Positions 47,877 through 56,510 of a stretch of 64,000 nucleotides of DNA are shown here, in pieces. A program made the position numbers and the translations under genes. How positions within the stretch are numbered: the first letter of the stretch is position 1; the number at the start of each line of letters is the position of its first letter. The notes under the pieces were generated by a model. The model was not told the DNA's origin, did no database searches, and worked only from the letters and a program-made list of their open reading frames with translations. This DNA comes from Mycolicibacterium novocastrense (GTDB lineage: Bacteria > Actinomycetota > Actinomycetes > Mycobacteriales > Mycobacteriaceae), in assembly GCF_001570485.1 (NCBI RefSeq), contig NZ_BCTA01000019.1, forward strand, positions 1-64,000, in the 5' to 3' direction.

Positions 47877-49511
47877 ATGGATGCCATCACCGACGTGCCG
47901 CTGCCGGCGAACGAGCCGGTTCACGATTACGCGCCGGGCTCGGGTGAACGGACCCGGCTCATCGAGGCACTGACCTCCGTCGCCGCCGACCCCGTCGATC
48001 TGCCGCACGTGATCGGCGGCCGGCACCGGATGGGCGACGGCAACCGCATCGACGTGGTGCAGCCGCACCGTCACACCGACCCTGCCGGACGGCTGGGCAC
48101 CCTCACCAACGCCACCCACGCCGACGCCGTCGCCGCCATCGAGGCCGCGACGGCCGCCAAGGCGCAATGGGAGGCCACCCCGTTCGACGAACGGGCCGCG
48201 GTATTGCTGAGGGCCGCCGACCTCCTCGCCGGCCCGTGGCGCGAAAAGCTCTGCGCGGCCACCATGCTCGGGCAATCCAAGTCGGCGTATCAGGCCGAGA
48301 TCGACGCGGCCTGCGAGCTCGTCGACTTCTGGCGGTTCAACGTCTCGTTCGCACGAAAGATCCTTGCGCAACAACCGATCAGCGTGCGCGGGGTCTGGAA
48401 CCGCACCGACTACCGGCCGCTCGACGGGTTCATCTACGCGATAACCCCGTTCAACTTCACCGCGATAGCAGGCAACCTGCCCACGGCACCTGCGCTGATG
48501 GGCAACACCGTGATCTGGAAGCCTTCGCCCACCCAGACCTTCGCGGCCTACCTCACGATGCAGCTGCTGGAGCAGGCCGGTCTGCCGCCCGGGGTCATCA
48601 ACCTGCTCACCGGGGACGGCGTGGCGGTCTCGGAGGTGGCGTTGTCGGATCCACGGCTGGCCGGCATCCACTTCACCGGGTCGACCACGACGTTCCAGCA
48701 TCTGTGGCGCGAGGTGGGCAACAACATCGACCGCTACCACGGCTACCCGCGCCTGGTCGGCGAGACGGGCGGCAAGGACTTCGTCGTCGCCCACGCCAGC
48801 GCGCAACCCGACGTGCTGCGCACCGCGCTGATCCGCGGCGCGTTCGACTATCAGGGCCAGAAGTGCTCGGCGGCGTCGCGGGCATTCATCGCGCGTTCGG
48901 TGTGGCAGCAGATGGGTGACGATTTTCTCTCGGCGACAGAGGAATTGCGCTACGGAGACGTGACCGACCTGAGCAACTTCGGTGGTGCGCTGATCGACGA
49001 CCGGGCGTTCACCAAGAACGTCAAGGCGATCGAGAGAGCCAAGACCGCGCACGTGACCATCGCCGTTGGTGGTGAATACGACGACACGGAAGGTTATTTC
49101 GTCCGCCCGACCGTGCTGCTGTCTGACGACCCGACCGACGAGTCCTTCCGCACCGAGTATTTCGGGCCGATCCTCGCGGTTCACGTCTACCCGGACGACG
49201 AATACGACCGCATCCTCGACGTCGTCGACACCGGCGCGACGTACGCGTTGACCGGTGCGGTCATCGCCGACGACCGCTCGGCGGTGCTGCAGGCCCAACG
49301 GCGGCTGCGCCACGCCGCGGGCAACTTCTACATCAACGACAAGCCGACCAGCGCCGTGGTCGGGCAGCAGCCCTTCGGCGGGTCGCGGGCGTCGGGTACC
49401 AACGACAAGGCCGGGTCGGCGCTGAACCTGTTGCGCTGGACGTCGGCGCGGTCGATCAAGGAAACCCTGGTGCCTCCGACGGACCACAACTATCCACACA
49501 TGGCGCAGTGA
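47877..49511 (+). CDS. pruA: 1-pyrroline-5-carboxylate dehydrogenase PruA (RocA)
   Basis: A 544-residue aldehyde dehydrogenase that oxidises glutamate semialdehyde to glutamate with NAD. The catalytic Cys lies in GQKCSAASRA and the general-base Glu in VGETGGKDF. ATG 47877 matches the conserved MDAITDVP start. The stop overlaps the pruB ATG by one base. Equivalent to Rv1187. Confidence 0.96.
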   Translation: MDAITDVPLPANEPVHDYAPGSGERTRLIEALTSVAADPVDLPHVIGGRHRMGDGNRIDVVQPHRHTDPAGRLGTLTNATHADAVAAIEAATAAKAQWEATPFDERAAVLLRAADLLAGPWREKLCAATMLGQSKSAYQAEIDAACELVDFWRFNVSFARKILAQQPISVRGVWNRTDYRPLDGFIYAITPFNFTAIAGNLPTAPALMGNTVIWKPSPTQTFAAYLTMQLLEQAGLPPGVINLLTGDGVAVSEVALSDPRLAGIHFTGSTTTFQHLWREVGNNIDRYHGYPRLVGETGGKDFVVAHASAQPDVLRTALIRGAFDYQGQKCSAASRAFIARSVWQQMGDDFLSATEELRYGDVTDLSNFGGALIDDRAFTKNVKAIERAKTAHVTIAVGGEYDDTEGYFVRPTVLLSDDPTDESFRTEYFGPILAVHVYPDDEYDRILDVVDTGATYALTGAVIADDRSAVLQAQRRLRHAAGNFYINDKPTSAVVGQQPFGGSRASGTNDKAGSALNLLRWTSARSIKETLVPPTDHNYPHMAQ

Positions 49512-50479
49512 TGGAGGTCTTCGCACGCGTCGCGCGACCGGCGATCATGGCCGCCGGCCGAAGGGACGGTCTGCGAAGAACCGCCGAGCGGTTTCCGCTG
49601 ACACGGGATGTCGTCCACCGGTTCGTACCGGGGGAGAGCGTGGACGATGCGCTCGATGCGGTTGTGCGGTTGCGCGACTCGGGTCGCCTCGTGTCGATCG
49701 ACCACCTCGGTGAGGACGTGACCGATGCCGACGCCGCGACCGAGAATGTGCACGCGTATCTGACGCTGCTCGACGGACTCGCGCGGCGCGACGAGGAACC
49801 GGCCATCGTGCGACCGCTGGAGGTCTCGTTGAAGTTGTCGGCGCTGGGGCAGGCGTTGGCCCGCGACGGTGAGAAGATCGCACTCGAGAACGCCCACACC
49901 ATCTGTGAACGGGCGCAGCGCATCGGGGTGTGGGTGACGGTGGACGCCGAGGACCACACCACCACCGATTCGACCCTGTCGATCGTGCGCGATCTGCGCA
50001 CCGAGTTCGGCTGGCTCGGAACGGTTTTGCAGGCACATCTCAAGCGCACGCACGCCGACTGCCGGGAGTTCGCGGCATCGGGCGCTGCGCGAATCCGCCT
50101 GTGCAAAGGGGCTTACCACGAACCGATGTCGGTGGCCTACCGAGACCGCGACGACATCACCGACTCCTACCTGCGCTGCCTTCGGGTGCTGATGGCTGGG
50201 GACACCTACCCGATGGTGGCCTCGCACGACCCGGCCGTCATCGCGGCCGTACCCGCGCTGGCCACCGAGAGCGGTCGCGGCCGAGACGATTTCGAATACC
50301 AGATGCTGTACGGCATCCGTGATGCCGAGCAGCGCAGGTTGGCCGATGCGGGCAACCATGTGCGGGTGTACGTGCCGTTCGGCGTCCAGTGGTACGGGTA
50401 CTTCGTGCGCAGACTCGCAGAGCGGCCCGCCAACCTGATGTTCTTCCTGCGGGCGCTGGCCGAACGTCGCGGTGCTTAA
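49511..50479 (+). CDS. pruB: Proline dehydrogenase PruB
   Basis: A 322-residue FAD TIM-barrel enzyme that oxidises proline to pyrroline-5-carboxylate. RIRLCKGAYHEP and YVPFGVQWYGYFVRRLAERP hold FAD and substrate contacts. It is co-translated with pruA (TGATG), and the pathway passes P5C straight to PruA. Equivalent to Rv1188. The stop overlaps a convergent gene by 4 bp. Confidence 0.94.
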   Translation: MEVFARVARPAIMAAGRRDGLRRTAERFPLTRDVVHRFVPGESVDDALDAVVRLRDSGRLVSIDHLGEDVTDADAATENVHAYLTLLDGLARRDEEPAIVRPLEVSLKLSALGQALARDGEKIALENAHTICERAQRIGVWVTVDAEDHTTTDSTLSIVRDLRTEFGWLGTVLQAHLKRTHADCREFAASGAARIRLCKGAYHEPMSVAYRDRDDITDSYLRCLRVLMAGDTYPMVASHDPAVIAAVPALATESGRGRDDFEYQMLYGIRDAEQRRLADAGNHVRVYVPFGVQWYGYFVRRLAERPANLMFFLRALAERRGA

Positions 50480-51012
50480 AGTGCCACGCCGACTGGGATA
50501 CCGGGCGAACCGACGGGACGGGCGGCGACCGGCATCACGACCGTCCCGCGGCATGCCCCGCCCATGATTTCGGTCTGCCAGGTCCCGAACAGCTGTCCGT
50601 CGATGTCGGGGGCGTAGAACACGCGTGACCGGGCCGGTGCGTACTCGCTGGGAACGCCGTCACCGCGGAAACACTCCCACTGCCAGTTGTAGGCGTACTG
50701 CCATCGCGCCCCGTCCCACGTGTACCGGACCGGTTGCGGGATGGTGGGATTGCTCGGCGCGGGCCCCGACACGACGGTTGCGACGCACAGTCCCGCCGAG
50801 CAGTCGGTCGCCAGGACGTACTGCGCGCTGAAGTCGGGTTCGGATTGAGCGGCGGCGATACTGGTGCCCATCTTGTCCGACGCATAGGTGACGATCTCGT
50901 AGCGCCCGTTCCACGCCGGGTTCGCTGCGCCGGCCGTCGGCAGTATCGAAAGGCTCCCGGCCGCAGCACATGTCAGCCCCAACAGCGCACTGCTCAGGGC
51001 ACGGGCGGACAT
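50476..51012 (-). CDS. Secreted Trp/Cys-containing protein
   Basis: A 178-residue exported protein with a signal peptide (MSARALSSALLGLTCAAAG ...) and a beta-rich mature region NPAWNGRYEIVTYAS ... WQYAYNWQWECFRGDG. Four mature Cys (DCSAGLC, ECF, ACRG) suggest disulphides. A TAGTGT -10 (complement of 51020-51025) lies 7 nt before ATG 51012. Such proteins are frequent in mycobacteria; the function is unknown. Confidence 0.76.
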   Translation of the reverse strand: MSARALSSALLGLTCAAAGSLSILPTAGAANPAWNGRYEIVTYASDKMGTSIAAAQSEPDFSAQYVLATDCSAGLCVATVVSGPAPSNPTIPQPVRYTWDGARWQYAYNWQWECFRGDGVPSEYAPARSRVFYAPDIDGQLFGTWQTEIMGGACRGTVVMPVAARPVGSPGIPVGVAL

Positions 51013-51133
51013 GTCGTGAACACTACTGAGCCCAATTCGCCCAACCCCTCGCGACACGGTTTGCCGAAGGCTACGACACCGTCACGGAATGGTCTCGATC
51101 CGCGGGCTCGCGCCGATCACCCGCACCGGTCGG

Positions 51134-51247
51134 TCACCGCGGTGGGTGGTTGCGGGTCTCGCCGCAGCCGGCGGAGGACACGAGGAAGTAGCCGGCGCCG
51201 CCGAACACCAACGGCATCATCGCCATCATCCCGTAGATTGCGGTCAT
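51134..51247 (-). CDS. Small membrane protein (37 aa)
   Basis: A 37-codon frame with a very strong ribosome-binding site (GGAGGAGGTGA, complement of 51252-51262) 4-5 nt before ATG. The product MTAIYGMMAMMPLVFGGAGY FLVSSAGC is Met-rich and hydrophobic, a single membrane helix ending at a Cys, then a short basic tail. The function is unknown; it may stabilise a membrane partner. Confidence 0.62.
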   Translation of the reverse strand: MTAIYGMMAMMPLVFGGAGYFLVSSAGCGETRNHPPR

Positions 51248-51328
51248 CGTGTCACCTCCTCCGATCGCTCCTACTTGTTACACGAACCAGCAGGGCTCGC
51301 GGTTCGAAGTCGATCGGCACCGCATCCG

Positions 51329-51865
51329 TTACCGCCCCGACAGCACCAACAGCGTCCACGCCGCGATCGACTGCGCGTCGGTGATCACCCCGTCGCGCAT
51401 CATCTGCTCGACCTCGCTGCGGGTGAACCATTCGCTGTGCATGTCCTGTTCCTCGTGCTCGCGGTCGTGCTCACCCTCGGTGATGCCCGTCGCCAGGAAC
51501 ACCCAGCCGCGCTGGCTGCTCATGCCCGGCGCCACGTCCAGCAATCCCAGTCGCACCAGCTCCGACGCGCGCAGACCCGTCTCCTCGCGCAGTTCGCGCG
51601 CCGCCAGGTCGGCGGGCGCGAGGTCCTTCTGGTCCGGTGCGGTGCCCTGCGGAAACTCCCAGCGCCGTAGCCCCAGCGGATAGCGGTACTGCTCGACCAG
51701 CCGGAACCGGTCGCCGTCACGCGCGATCACCAGGGCATACGTCGGCTTGTCCACGACCGCGTAGATCCCGTCGCTGCCGTCGGGTCGGCGGATGTCGTCC
51801 TCACGCAGCGCCATCCAGTTGTTCCGGTAGACCTCGCGCGAGGCCAGCCGCTCAATGTGGGTCAC
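51329..51865 (-). CDS. NUDIX hydrolase, ADP-ribose pyrophosphatase type
   Basis: A 178-residue NUDIX protein with the box GTAPDQKDLAPADLAARELR and EETGL. VEQYRYPLGLRRWEFPQG fits ADP-sugar pyrophosphatases. It hydrolyses a nucleoside diphosphate linked to another group. GTG 51865 has a GATACT hexamer 6 nt upstream. Divergent from fadD36. Confidence 0.87.
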   Translation of the reverse strand: MTHIERLASREVYRNNWMALREDDIRRPDGSDGIYAVVDKPTYALVIARDGDRFRLVEQYRYPLGLRRWEFPQGTAPDQKDLAPADLAARELREETGLRASELVRLGLLDVAPGMSSQRGWVFLATGITEGEHDREHEEQDMHSEWFTRSEVEQMMRDGVITDAQSIAAWTLLVLSGR

Positions 51866-51893
51866 GCGCCCAGTATCGCCGAGCCGATATGGG

Positions 51894-51899
51894 TAACCT
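51894..51899 (+). promoter_or_regulatory. -10 element of fadD36
   Basis: TAACCT ends 8 nt before ATG 51908, a leaderless arrangement. The nudix GTG is 42 bp away on the other strand. Confidence 0.55.
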
Positions 51900-51907
51900 C
51901 GCTGCTT

Positions 51908-53308
51908 ATGCTGCTGTCTTCGCTCAACCCCGCCGCGGTCGCCGGTGGTGCCGACATCGAGGACGCGGTCCGCATCGATGGGGCGCAGCTGTCGCGCAGC
52001 GATCTGCTGGGCGCCGCGACGTCGGTGGCCGAACGTGTCGCCGGAGCGCACCGAGTCGCCGTGTTGGCCACCCCGACCGTTCAGACCGTGCTGGCGGTGA
52101 CGGGTTGCCTGATCGCCGGTGTGCCCGTCGTCCCGGTGCCCGCCGATGTCGGCGCCGCCGAGCGCAGGCACATCCTGGGTGACTCCGCTGCCCAAGCGTG
52201 GCTGGGGGAGAAGCCGGCGGAGACCGACGGGCTGCAGCACGTGCCGGTGCGGCTGCACGCACGCTCGTGGCACCGCTACGCCGAACCGCCGGCCGAGTCG
52301 CCGGCGCTGGTCATCTACACCTCCGGCACGACCGGCCCGCCCAAGGGTGTCATCGTCAGCCGCCGCGCGATCACCGCCGACATCGATGCGCTCGCCGAGG
52401 CGTGGCAGTGGACGTCCGATGACATCCTGGTGCACGGCCTGCCGCTGTATCACGTGCACGGGTTGATCCTCGGCCTGCTCGGATCCCTGCGCATCGGAAA
52501 CCGGTTCGTGCACACGGGAAAACCCAGTCCACAGAACTACGCGGCGGCCGGCGGATCGCTGTATTTCGGGGTGCCGACGGTGTGGTCGCGGGTGGCCGAC
52601 GACGCGGAGGCGGCAGCGGCGCTGGCGTCGGCGCGGATGCTGGTGTCGGGTAGCGCCCCGCTGCCGGTGCCGGTGTTCGACAAGTTGGTCGAACGGACCG
52701 GGCACCGGCCCATCGAACGTTACGGCTCGACGGAGTCCTTGATCACGATCAGCACCCGCGCCGACGGTGAGCGCAGGCCCGGGTGGGTGGGCCTGCCGCT
52801 GAGTGGTATCGAGACCCGTCTGGTCGACGAGCACGGTGGCGCGGTGCCACACGACGGCGAAACCATTGGGCAGCTTCATGTTCGGGGTGAGACATTGTTC
52901 GACGGTTACCTCAACCGACCCGATGCGACCGCCGAAGTGCTCGACGCCGACGGCTGGTATCGCACGGGCGACGTCGCGGTGATCGACGCCGACGGTATGC
53001 ACCGCATCGTCGGACGAGAATCCGTCGACCTGATCAAGACCGGAGGCTTCCGGGTGGGTGCGGGCGAGATCGAGGCCGCGCTGCTCGGACATCCCGGCGT
53101 GCGGGAAGTCGCGGTCGTCGGTGTGCCCGATGAGGACCTCGGCCAGCGCATCGTCGCGTTCGTCGTCGGTGACGCCACCCCCGAGGAGCTCATCGAGTAT
53201 GTGGCCGAACAGCTTTCGGTACACAAGCGGCCCCGCGAGGTGCGGCTGGTGGACTCGTTGCCGCGCAACGCGATGGGCAAGGTGCTCAAGAAGGAGTTGG
53301 CGCGGTGA
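51908..53308 (+). CDS. fadD36: Fatty-acid-CoA ligase FadD36
   Basis: A 466-residue adenylate-forming acyl-CoA synthetase. P-loop YTSGTTGPPKG, A8 hinge region WYRTGDVAVIDADG and Lys in NAMGKVLKKE are visible. It is shorter than most fatty acyl-CoA ligases and resembles malonyl-CoA synthetase-like members. Equivalent to Rv1193. The stop overlaps the next gene (GTGA). Confidence 0.9.
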   Translation: MLLSSLNPAAVAGGADIEDAVRIDGAQLSRSDLLGAATSVAERVAGAHRVAVLATPTVQTVLAVTGCLIAGVPVVPVPADVGAAERRHILGDSAAQAWLGEKPAETDGLQHVPVRLHARSWHRYAEPPAESPALVIYTSGTTGPPKGVIVSRRAITADIDALAEAWQWTSDDILVHGLPLYHVHGLILGLLGSLRIGNRFVHTGKPSPQNYAAAGGSLYFGVPTVWSRVADDAEAAAALASARMLVSGSAPLPVPVFDKLVERTGHRPIERYGSTESLITISTRADGERRPGWVGLPLSGIETRLVDEHGGAVPHDGETIGQLHVRGETLFDGYLNRPDATAEVLDADGWYRTGDVAVIDADGMHRIVGRESVDLIKTGGFRVGAGEIEAALLGHPGVREVAVVGVPDEDLGQRIVAFVVGDATPEELIEYVAEQLSVHKRPREVRLVDSLPRNAMGKVLKKELAR

Positions 53309-53655
53309 CACTCGAGTTCGACGAGATCTGCATCGACGCCCACGACGCCTCCGCGCTGGGCCGGTGGTGGTCGCAGGTGCTGGGCTGGCCCCACGACGTC
53401 GACGACGACGGTGACGTCGTGCTGCACGCGCCGCCCGGCGCGGGCCCGAACTGGCTGTTCCTCGCGGTGCCCGACGACAAGGTCGTCAAGAACCGCATCC
53501 ACTTCGACTTCCGCCCCGACGATCAGCGGGCCGAAGTCGAGCGGGTCGTGGGCCTCGGCGCGCGGCACGTCGACATCGGCCAGGGCGACGACAGCTGGGT
53601 CGTGCTGGCCGATCCGGAGGGCAACGAATTCTGCATCCTGGCCGCCGACGCTTGA
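53305..53655 (+). CDS. VOC/glyoxalase-like protein
   Basis: A 116-residue protein of the glyoxalase_6/VOC fold (EFDEICIDAHDASALGRWWS, NRIHFDFRP, LADPEGNEFCIL). Likely a small dimeric enzyme or binding protein of unknown substrate. Translationally coupled to fadD36. Confidence 0.82.
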   Translation: MTLEFDEICIDAHDASALGRWWSQVLGWPHDVDDDGDVVLHAPPGAGPNWLFLAVPDDKVVKNRIHFDFRPDDQRAEVERVVGLGARHVDIGQGDDSWVVLADPEGNEFCILAADA

Positions 53656-53666
53656 CCGCCCCCGCT

Positions 53667-53754
53667 CCTGTGACGCGAGCGTGCGCCCCTGTGACGCGAG
53701 AGTGCGGGTCTGCACACGACACGCCGCGAAATCTCAGCATCTTGCGCACGCTCG
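53667..53754. repeat. Dispersed palindromic repeat, copy B
   Basis: CGAGCGTGCGC (53676-53686) and GCGCACGCTCG (53744-53754) are perfect 11-bp inverted arms. The left arm is duplicated in tandem (19-bp units at 53667-53685 and 53688-53706, 18 of 19 identical, period 21). The loop core CGACACGCCGCG is shared with copy A. The repeat covers the 5' end of the next gene, making its start hard to place. Confidence 0.65.
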
Positions 53755-54299
53755 TGGCGGCGTCAGTGTGCGCAATCGCCGCCTGTGGCGCACCGCCGCA
53801 GCCGCCGCCCCCGGCTCCCGTGGTCGGCCAGGAACCGCTGAGTATCGGGCCCGCCGCGCAGGACACCGTCGGCGGCTGGCTGCCCGACGGCCAGACGGTC
53901 AGCCCGTTCGACGCCGAGCACCCGATCGTGAAGTGGCTCGACCCGGCGCTGCGCGAGGCGGTGCAGAAGGCGGCGCGCAGAGCCGAGGCCGACGGCATAA
54001 AGATGCGCATCACGTCCGGTTGGCGATCGAAGGGTTTTCAGGAGCGGCTGTTCGACGACGGCGTCGTCAGGTACGGAAGTGTCCAAGCCACAAGGGAATT
54101 CGTGGCCTCACCGGAGAAGTCGAAGCACGTGACGGGCGAAGCCGTCGACATCGGGCCCGTCGAGGCGGACAAGTGGCTCATCGCCAACGGCCGAAGGTTC
54201 GGCCTGTGTCAGGTCTACGCCAACGAGATCTGGCACTTCGAGTTGGCTGTCGTCGACGGGCGCTGTCCTCCGCTCAAGCCCAACGCCGCGGCGGATTGA
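53742..54299 (+). CDS. M15/VanY-type D,D-carboxypeptidase lipoprotein
   Basis: A ~185-residue exported peptidase. SKHVTGEAVDIGP is the HxxGxAxD zinc motif of family M15, and NEIWHFEL supplies the second His. RITSGWRSKGFQERLF is the substrate-binding region. The N-terminus RTLVAASVCAIAACG ends in a lipobox-like Cys. The start is uncertain: TTG 53742 gives a short signal, and the upstream frame is repeat-derived. It may trim D-Ala from peptidoglycan stem peptides. Confidence 0.78.
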   Translation: MRTLVAASVCAIAACGAPPQPPPPAPVVGQEPLSIGPAAQDTVGGWLPDGQTVSPFDAEHPIVKWLDPALREAVQKAARRAEADGIKMRITSGWRSKGFQERLFDDGVVRYGSVQATREFVASPEKSKHVTGEAVDIGPVEADKWLIANGRRFGLCQVYANEIWHFELAVVDGRCPPLKPNAAAD

Positions 54300-54364
54300 G
54301 CGCGAGCGACCGAGAAATGTACGCGCACGCCGGTGTGTCGCCGTACAGACGCGGGCGCTCGCGC
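54300..54364. repeat. Dispersed palindromic repeat, copy C
   Basis: GCGCGAGCG (54300-54308) and CGCTCGCGC (54356-54364) are perfect 9-bp inverted arms. Read on the minus strand, the interior follows copy A (CCGCGTCTG ... CGACACxCCG). It lies between two convergent genes and may terminate both. Confidence 0.65.
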
Positions 54365-54377
54365 CAGAGAAGGTACC

Positions 54378-55322
54378 TCAGTTCTGGTGCAGCGCCTCGT
54401 TCAGCGTGATGCCGGTGCCGTCGCGCTTGACCACCTCGACGGCGCCCGACAGCGAATTGCGCCGGAACAGCAGATTGTCGGCGCCCGACAGCTCGCGTGC
54501 CTTGACGGTCTTTCCGTCGGCGGTCTGCACCTTGGTGCCCGCCGTGACATACAAACCCGCCTCGACCACACAGTCGTCGCCCAGCGAGATCCCGATCCCT
54601 GCATTGGCGCCCAGCAGGCACCGCTTGCCCACCGAGATCACTTCCTTGCCGCCGCCCGAGAGCGTCCCCATGATCGACGCGCCACCGCCGAGATCCGTGC
54701 CGTCGTCGACGACCACGCCCGCCGAGATCCGGCCCTCGACCATCGAACTGCCCAACGTGCCCGCGTTGAAGTTGACGAAGCCCTCATGCATGACGGTCGT
54801 GCCCTCGGCCAGGTGCGCGCCGAGCCGAACCCGATCGGCGTCGGCGATGCGCACGCCGGTCGGCAGCACGTAGTCGACCATCCGCGGGAACTTGTCGACG
54901 CCGTAGACGGCCACCGGCCCCCGTGCGCGCAGGCGCGCCCGCACAGTCTCGAAACCGGCGACCGCGCACGGCCCGTGGTTGGTCCACACGACGTTGGTCA
55001 GCACGCCGAAGAGGCCGTCGGCGTTCAGGCCGTGCGGCGCGACGAGCCGGTGCGAGAGCAGGTGCAACCGCAGATAGCCGTCATAGGCGTCGGCGGCCTT
55101 CTCGTCCAGCGACGAGATCACCGTCCGGACCGCCACGATGTCGACACCGCGAGCCTCGTCGCGACCGGTCAGCACGCCCAGCTCCTCGGGCACCTCGGCC
55201 ACCGACAGCCGCACCGTGCCCGACGGGCCGTCGGCCCCGATTTCGGGTGCCGGGAACCATGTGTCGAGGACCGATCCGTCGGCGGCGATCGTCGCCAGCC
55301 CAATACCTGCAGCAGAAGTCAC
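54378..55322 (-). CDS. dapD: Tetrahydrodipicolinate N-succinyltransferase DapD
   Basis: A 314-residue left-handed beta-helix acyltransferase that transfers succinyl from succinyl-CoA to tetrahydrodipicolinate. Hexapeptide-repeat stretches include [20 protein letters not shown] and [31 protein letters not shown] and [12 protein letters not shown] align with the M. tuberculosis enzyme. GTG 55322 agrees with AGACTA (55330-55335), which reads TAGTCT 7 nt upstream. Equivalent to Rv1201c. Confidence 0.95.
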   Translation of the reverse strand: MTSAAGIGLATIAADGSVLDTWFPAPEIGADGPSGTVRLSVAEVPEELGVLTGRDEARGVDIVAVRTVISSLDEKAADAYDGYLRLHLLSHRLVAPHGLNADGLFGVLTNVVWTNHGPCAVAGFETVRARLRARGPVAVYGVDKFPRMVDYVLPTGVRIADADRVRLGAHLAEGTTVMHEGFVNFNAGTLGSSMVEGRISAGVVVDDGTDLGGGASIMGTLSGGGKEVISVGKRCLLGANAGIGISLGDDCVVEAGLYVTAGTKVQTADGKTVKARELSGADNLLFRRNSLSGAVEVVKRDGTGITLNEALHQN

Positions 55323-55329
55323 GCGGTAA

Positions 55330-55339
55330 AGACTAACGT
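55330..55339. promoter_or_regulatory. Overlapping divergent -10 elements of dapD and dapE
   Basis: Start codons are 24 bp apart. The minus hexamer TAGTCT (55330-55335) is 7 nt from the dapD GTG, and the plus hexamer TAACGT (55334-55339) is 7 nt from the dapE GTG. The hexamers share two bases, so initiation in one direction should exclude the other. Confidence 0.7.
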
Positions 55340-55346
55340 CAGCGTT

Positions 55347-56411
55347 GTGAGCCTCGATTTGCACGGTGATCCGATCGCGCTGACCGCCGCGCTGGTGGAC
55401 ATCCCCAGCGAGTCGCGTCACGAGCGGCGCATCGCCGACGAGGTCGAGGCCGCGCTGCGTGAGCAGACCTCCCTCGAGGTGATCCGCAACGCCGACGCGG
55501 TGCTGGCCCGCACCAACCTCGGGCTGCCGTCGCGGGTGCTGCTCGCCGGCCACCTCGACACCGTCCCCGTCGCCGACAACCTGCCCAGCCGGCTCGTCGA
55601 CGGTGTCCTGCACGGCTGCGGCACGTCGGACATGAAGTCCGGCGATGCGGTGTTCCTGCACCTGGCCGCCACCGTCGCCGAGCCGACGCACGACATCACG
55701 CTGGTGATGTATGACTGCGAGGAGATCGAGGCGTCGGCCAACGGACTGAACCGCATCCAATCCGAACTGCCCGACTGGCTGCGGGCCGACGTCGCGATCC
55801 TCGGCGAGCCCTCCGACGGCTATATCGAAGCCGGCTGTCAGGGCACGCTGCGCGTGGTGATCAGCGCGAGCGGCACACGTGCCCACTCGGCGCGGTCGTG
55901 GTTGGGCGACAACGCGATTCACAAACTCGGCGCGGTGCTGGACCGGCTGTCGTCGTATCGGGCCCGCAACGTGGAGATCGACGGCTGCACCTACCGCGAA
56001 GGACTGTCCGCCGTGCGCGTCGACGGCGGTATCGCGGGCAACGTCATCCCCGATGCGGCCTCGGTGTCGGTGAACTTCCGGTTCGCTCCCGACCGCAGCG
56101 TCGACGAGGCGCTGAACCACGTGCGCGAGGTGTTCGACGGCCTCGACGTCAGAATCGAACTGACCGACGCAGCCGCCGGCGCGCTGCCCGGCTTGACCGA
56201 GCCCGCCGCGGCCGCGCTGGTGGCTGCCGCGGGCGGGCAGGTCCGGGCCAAGTACGGCTGGACCGACGTGTCGCGATTCGCCGCCCTCGGCGTTCCCGCG
56301 GTCAACTACGGCCCCGGTGACCCCAACCTCGCGCACCGTGTCGACGAGCATGTCGACGTCGACAAGATCACCGCGACGACCGACGTGTTGCGCCGGTATT
56401 TAACCGCTTGA
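55347..56411 (+). CDS. dapE: Succinyl-diaminopimelate desuccinylase DapE
   Basis: A 354-residue M20-family zinc hydrolase that releases L,L-DAP from its succinyl derivative. [20 protein letters not shown] and DCEEIE hold the metal ligands and catalytic Glu. GTG 55347 starts conserved sequence and fits the leaderless TAACGT promoter. Equivalent to Rv1202. Confidence 0.95.
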   Translation: MSLDLHGDPIALTAALVDIPSESRHERRIADEVEAALREQTSLEVIRNADAVLARTNLGLPSRVLLAGHLDTVPVADNLPSRLVDGVLHGCGTSDMKSGDAVFLHLAATVAEPTHDITLVMYDCEEIEASANGLNRIQSELPDWLRADVAILGEPSDGYIEAGCQGTLRVVISASGTRAHSARSWLGDNAIHKLGAVLDRLSSYRARNVEIDGCTYREGLSAVRVDGGIAGNVIPDAASVSVNFRFAPDRSVDEALNHVREVFDGLDVRIELTDAAAGALPGLTEPAAAALVAAAGGQVRAKYGWTDVSRFAALGVPAVNYGPGDPNLAHRVDEHVDVDKITATTDVLRRYLTA

Positions 56412-56420
56412 CCGCGCACC

Positions 56421-56510
56421 TACGCTGAACGCATGTGAGTTGACGTCTCCGGGTGCCGCCCGGATCCGGCCGTCCCCTTTTTCCGTGCGAAACACGAAGC
56501 GATCACTCAC
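56421..56510 (+). promoter_or_regulatory. ABC-F leader with start-stop ORF and attenuator-like hairpins
   Basis: TACGCT (56421-56426) ends 6 nt before an ATG immediately followed by TGA (56433-56438). Downstream, CCGGG (56449-56453) pairs with CCCGG (56459-56463), which competes with the palindrome CCGGATCCGG (56460-56469). TTTTT (56478-56482) follows. The ABC-F ATG is at 56511. This looks like ribosome-mediated attenuation. Confidence 0.5.

Noticed and set aside
54333..55346. Extension of the dapE frame through dapD
   Set aside because: It is a high-GC shadow of dapD; dapE homology and promoter place the start at 55347.
56408..56413. TTGACC as -35 of the ABC-F promoter
   Set aside because: It is only 7 bp from the -10 hexamer, too close for a -35 element, and it includes the dapE stop codon.
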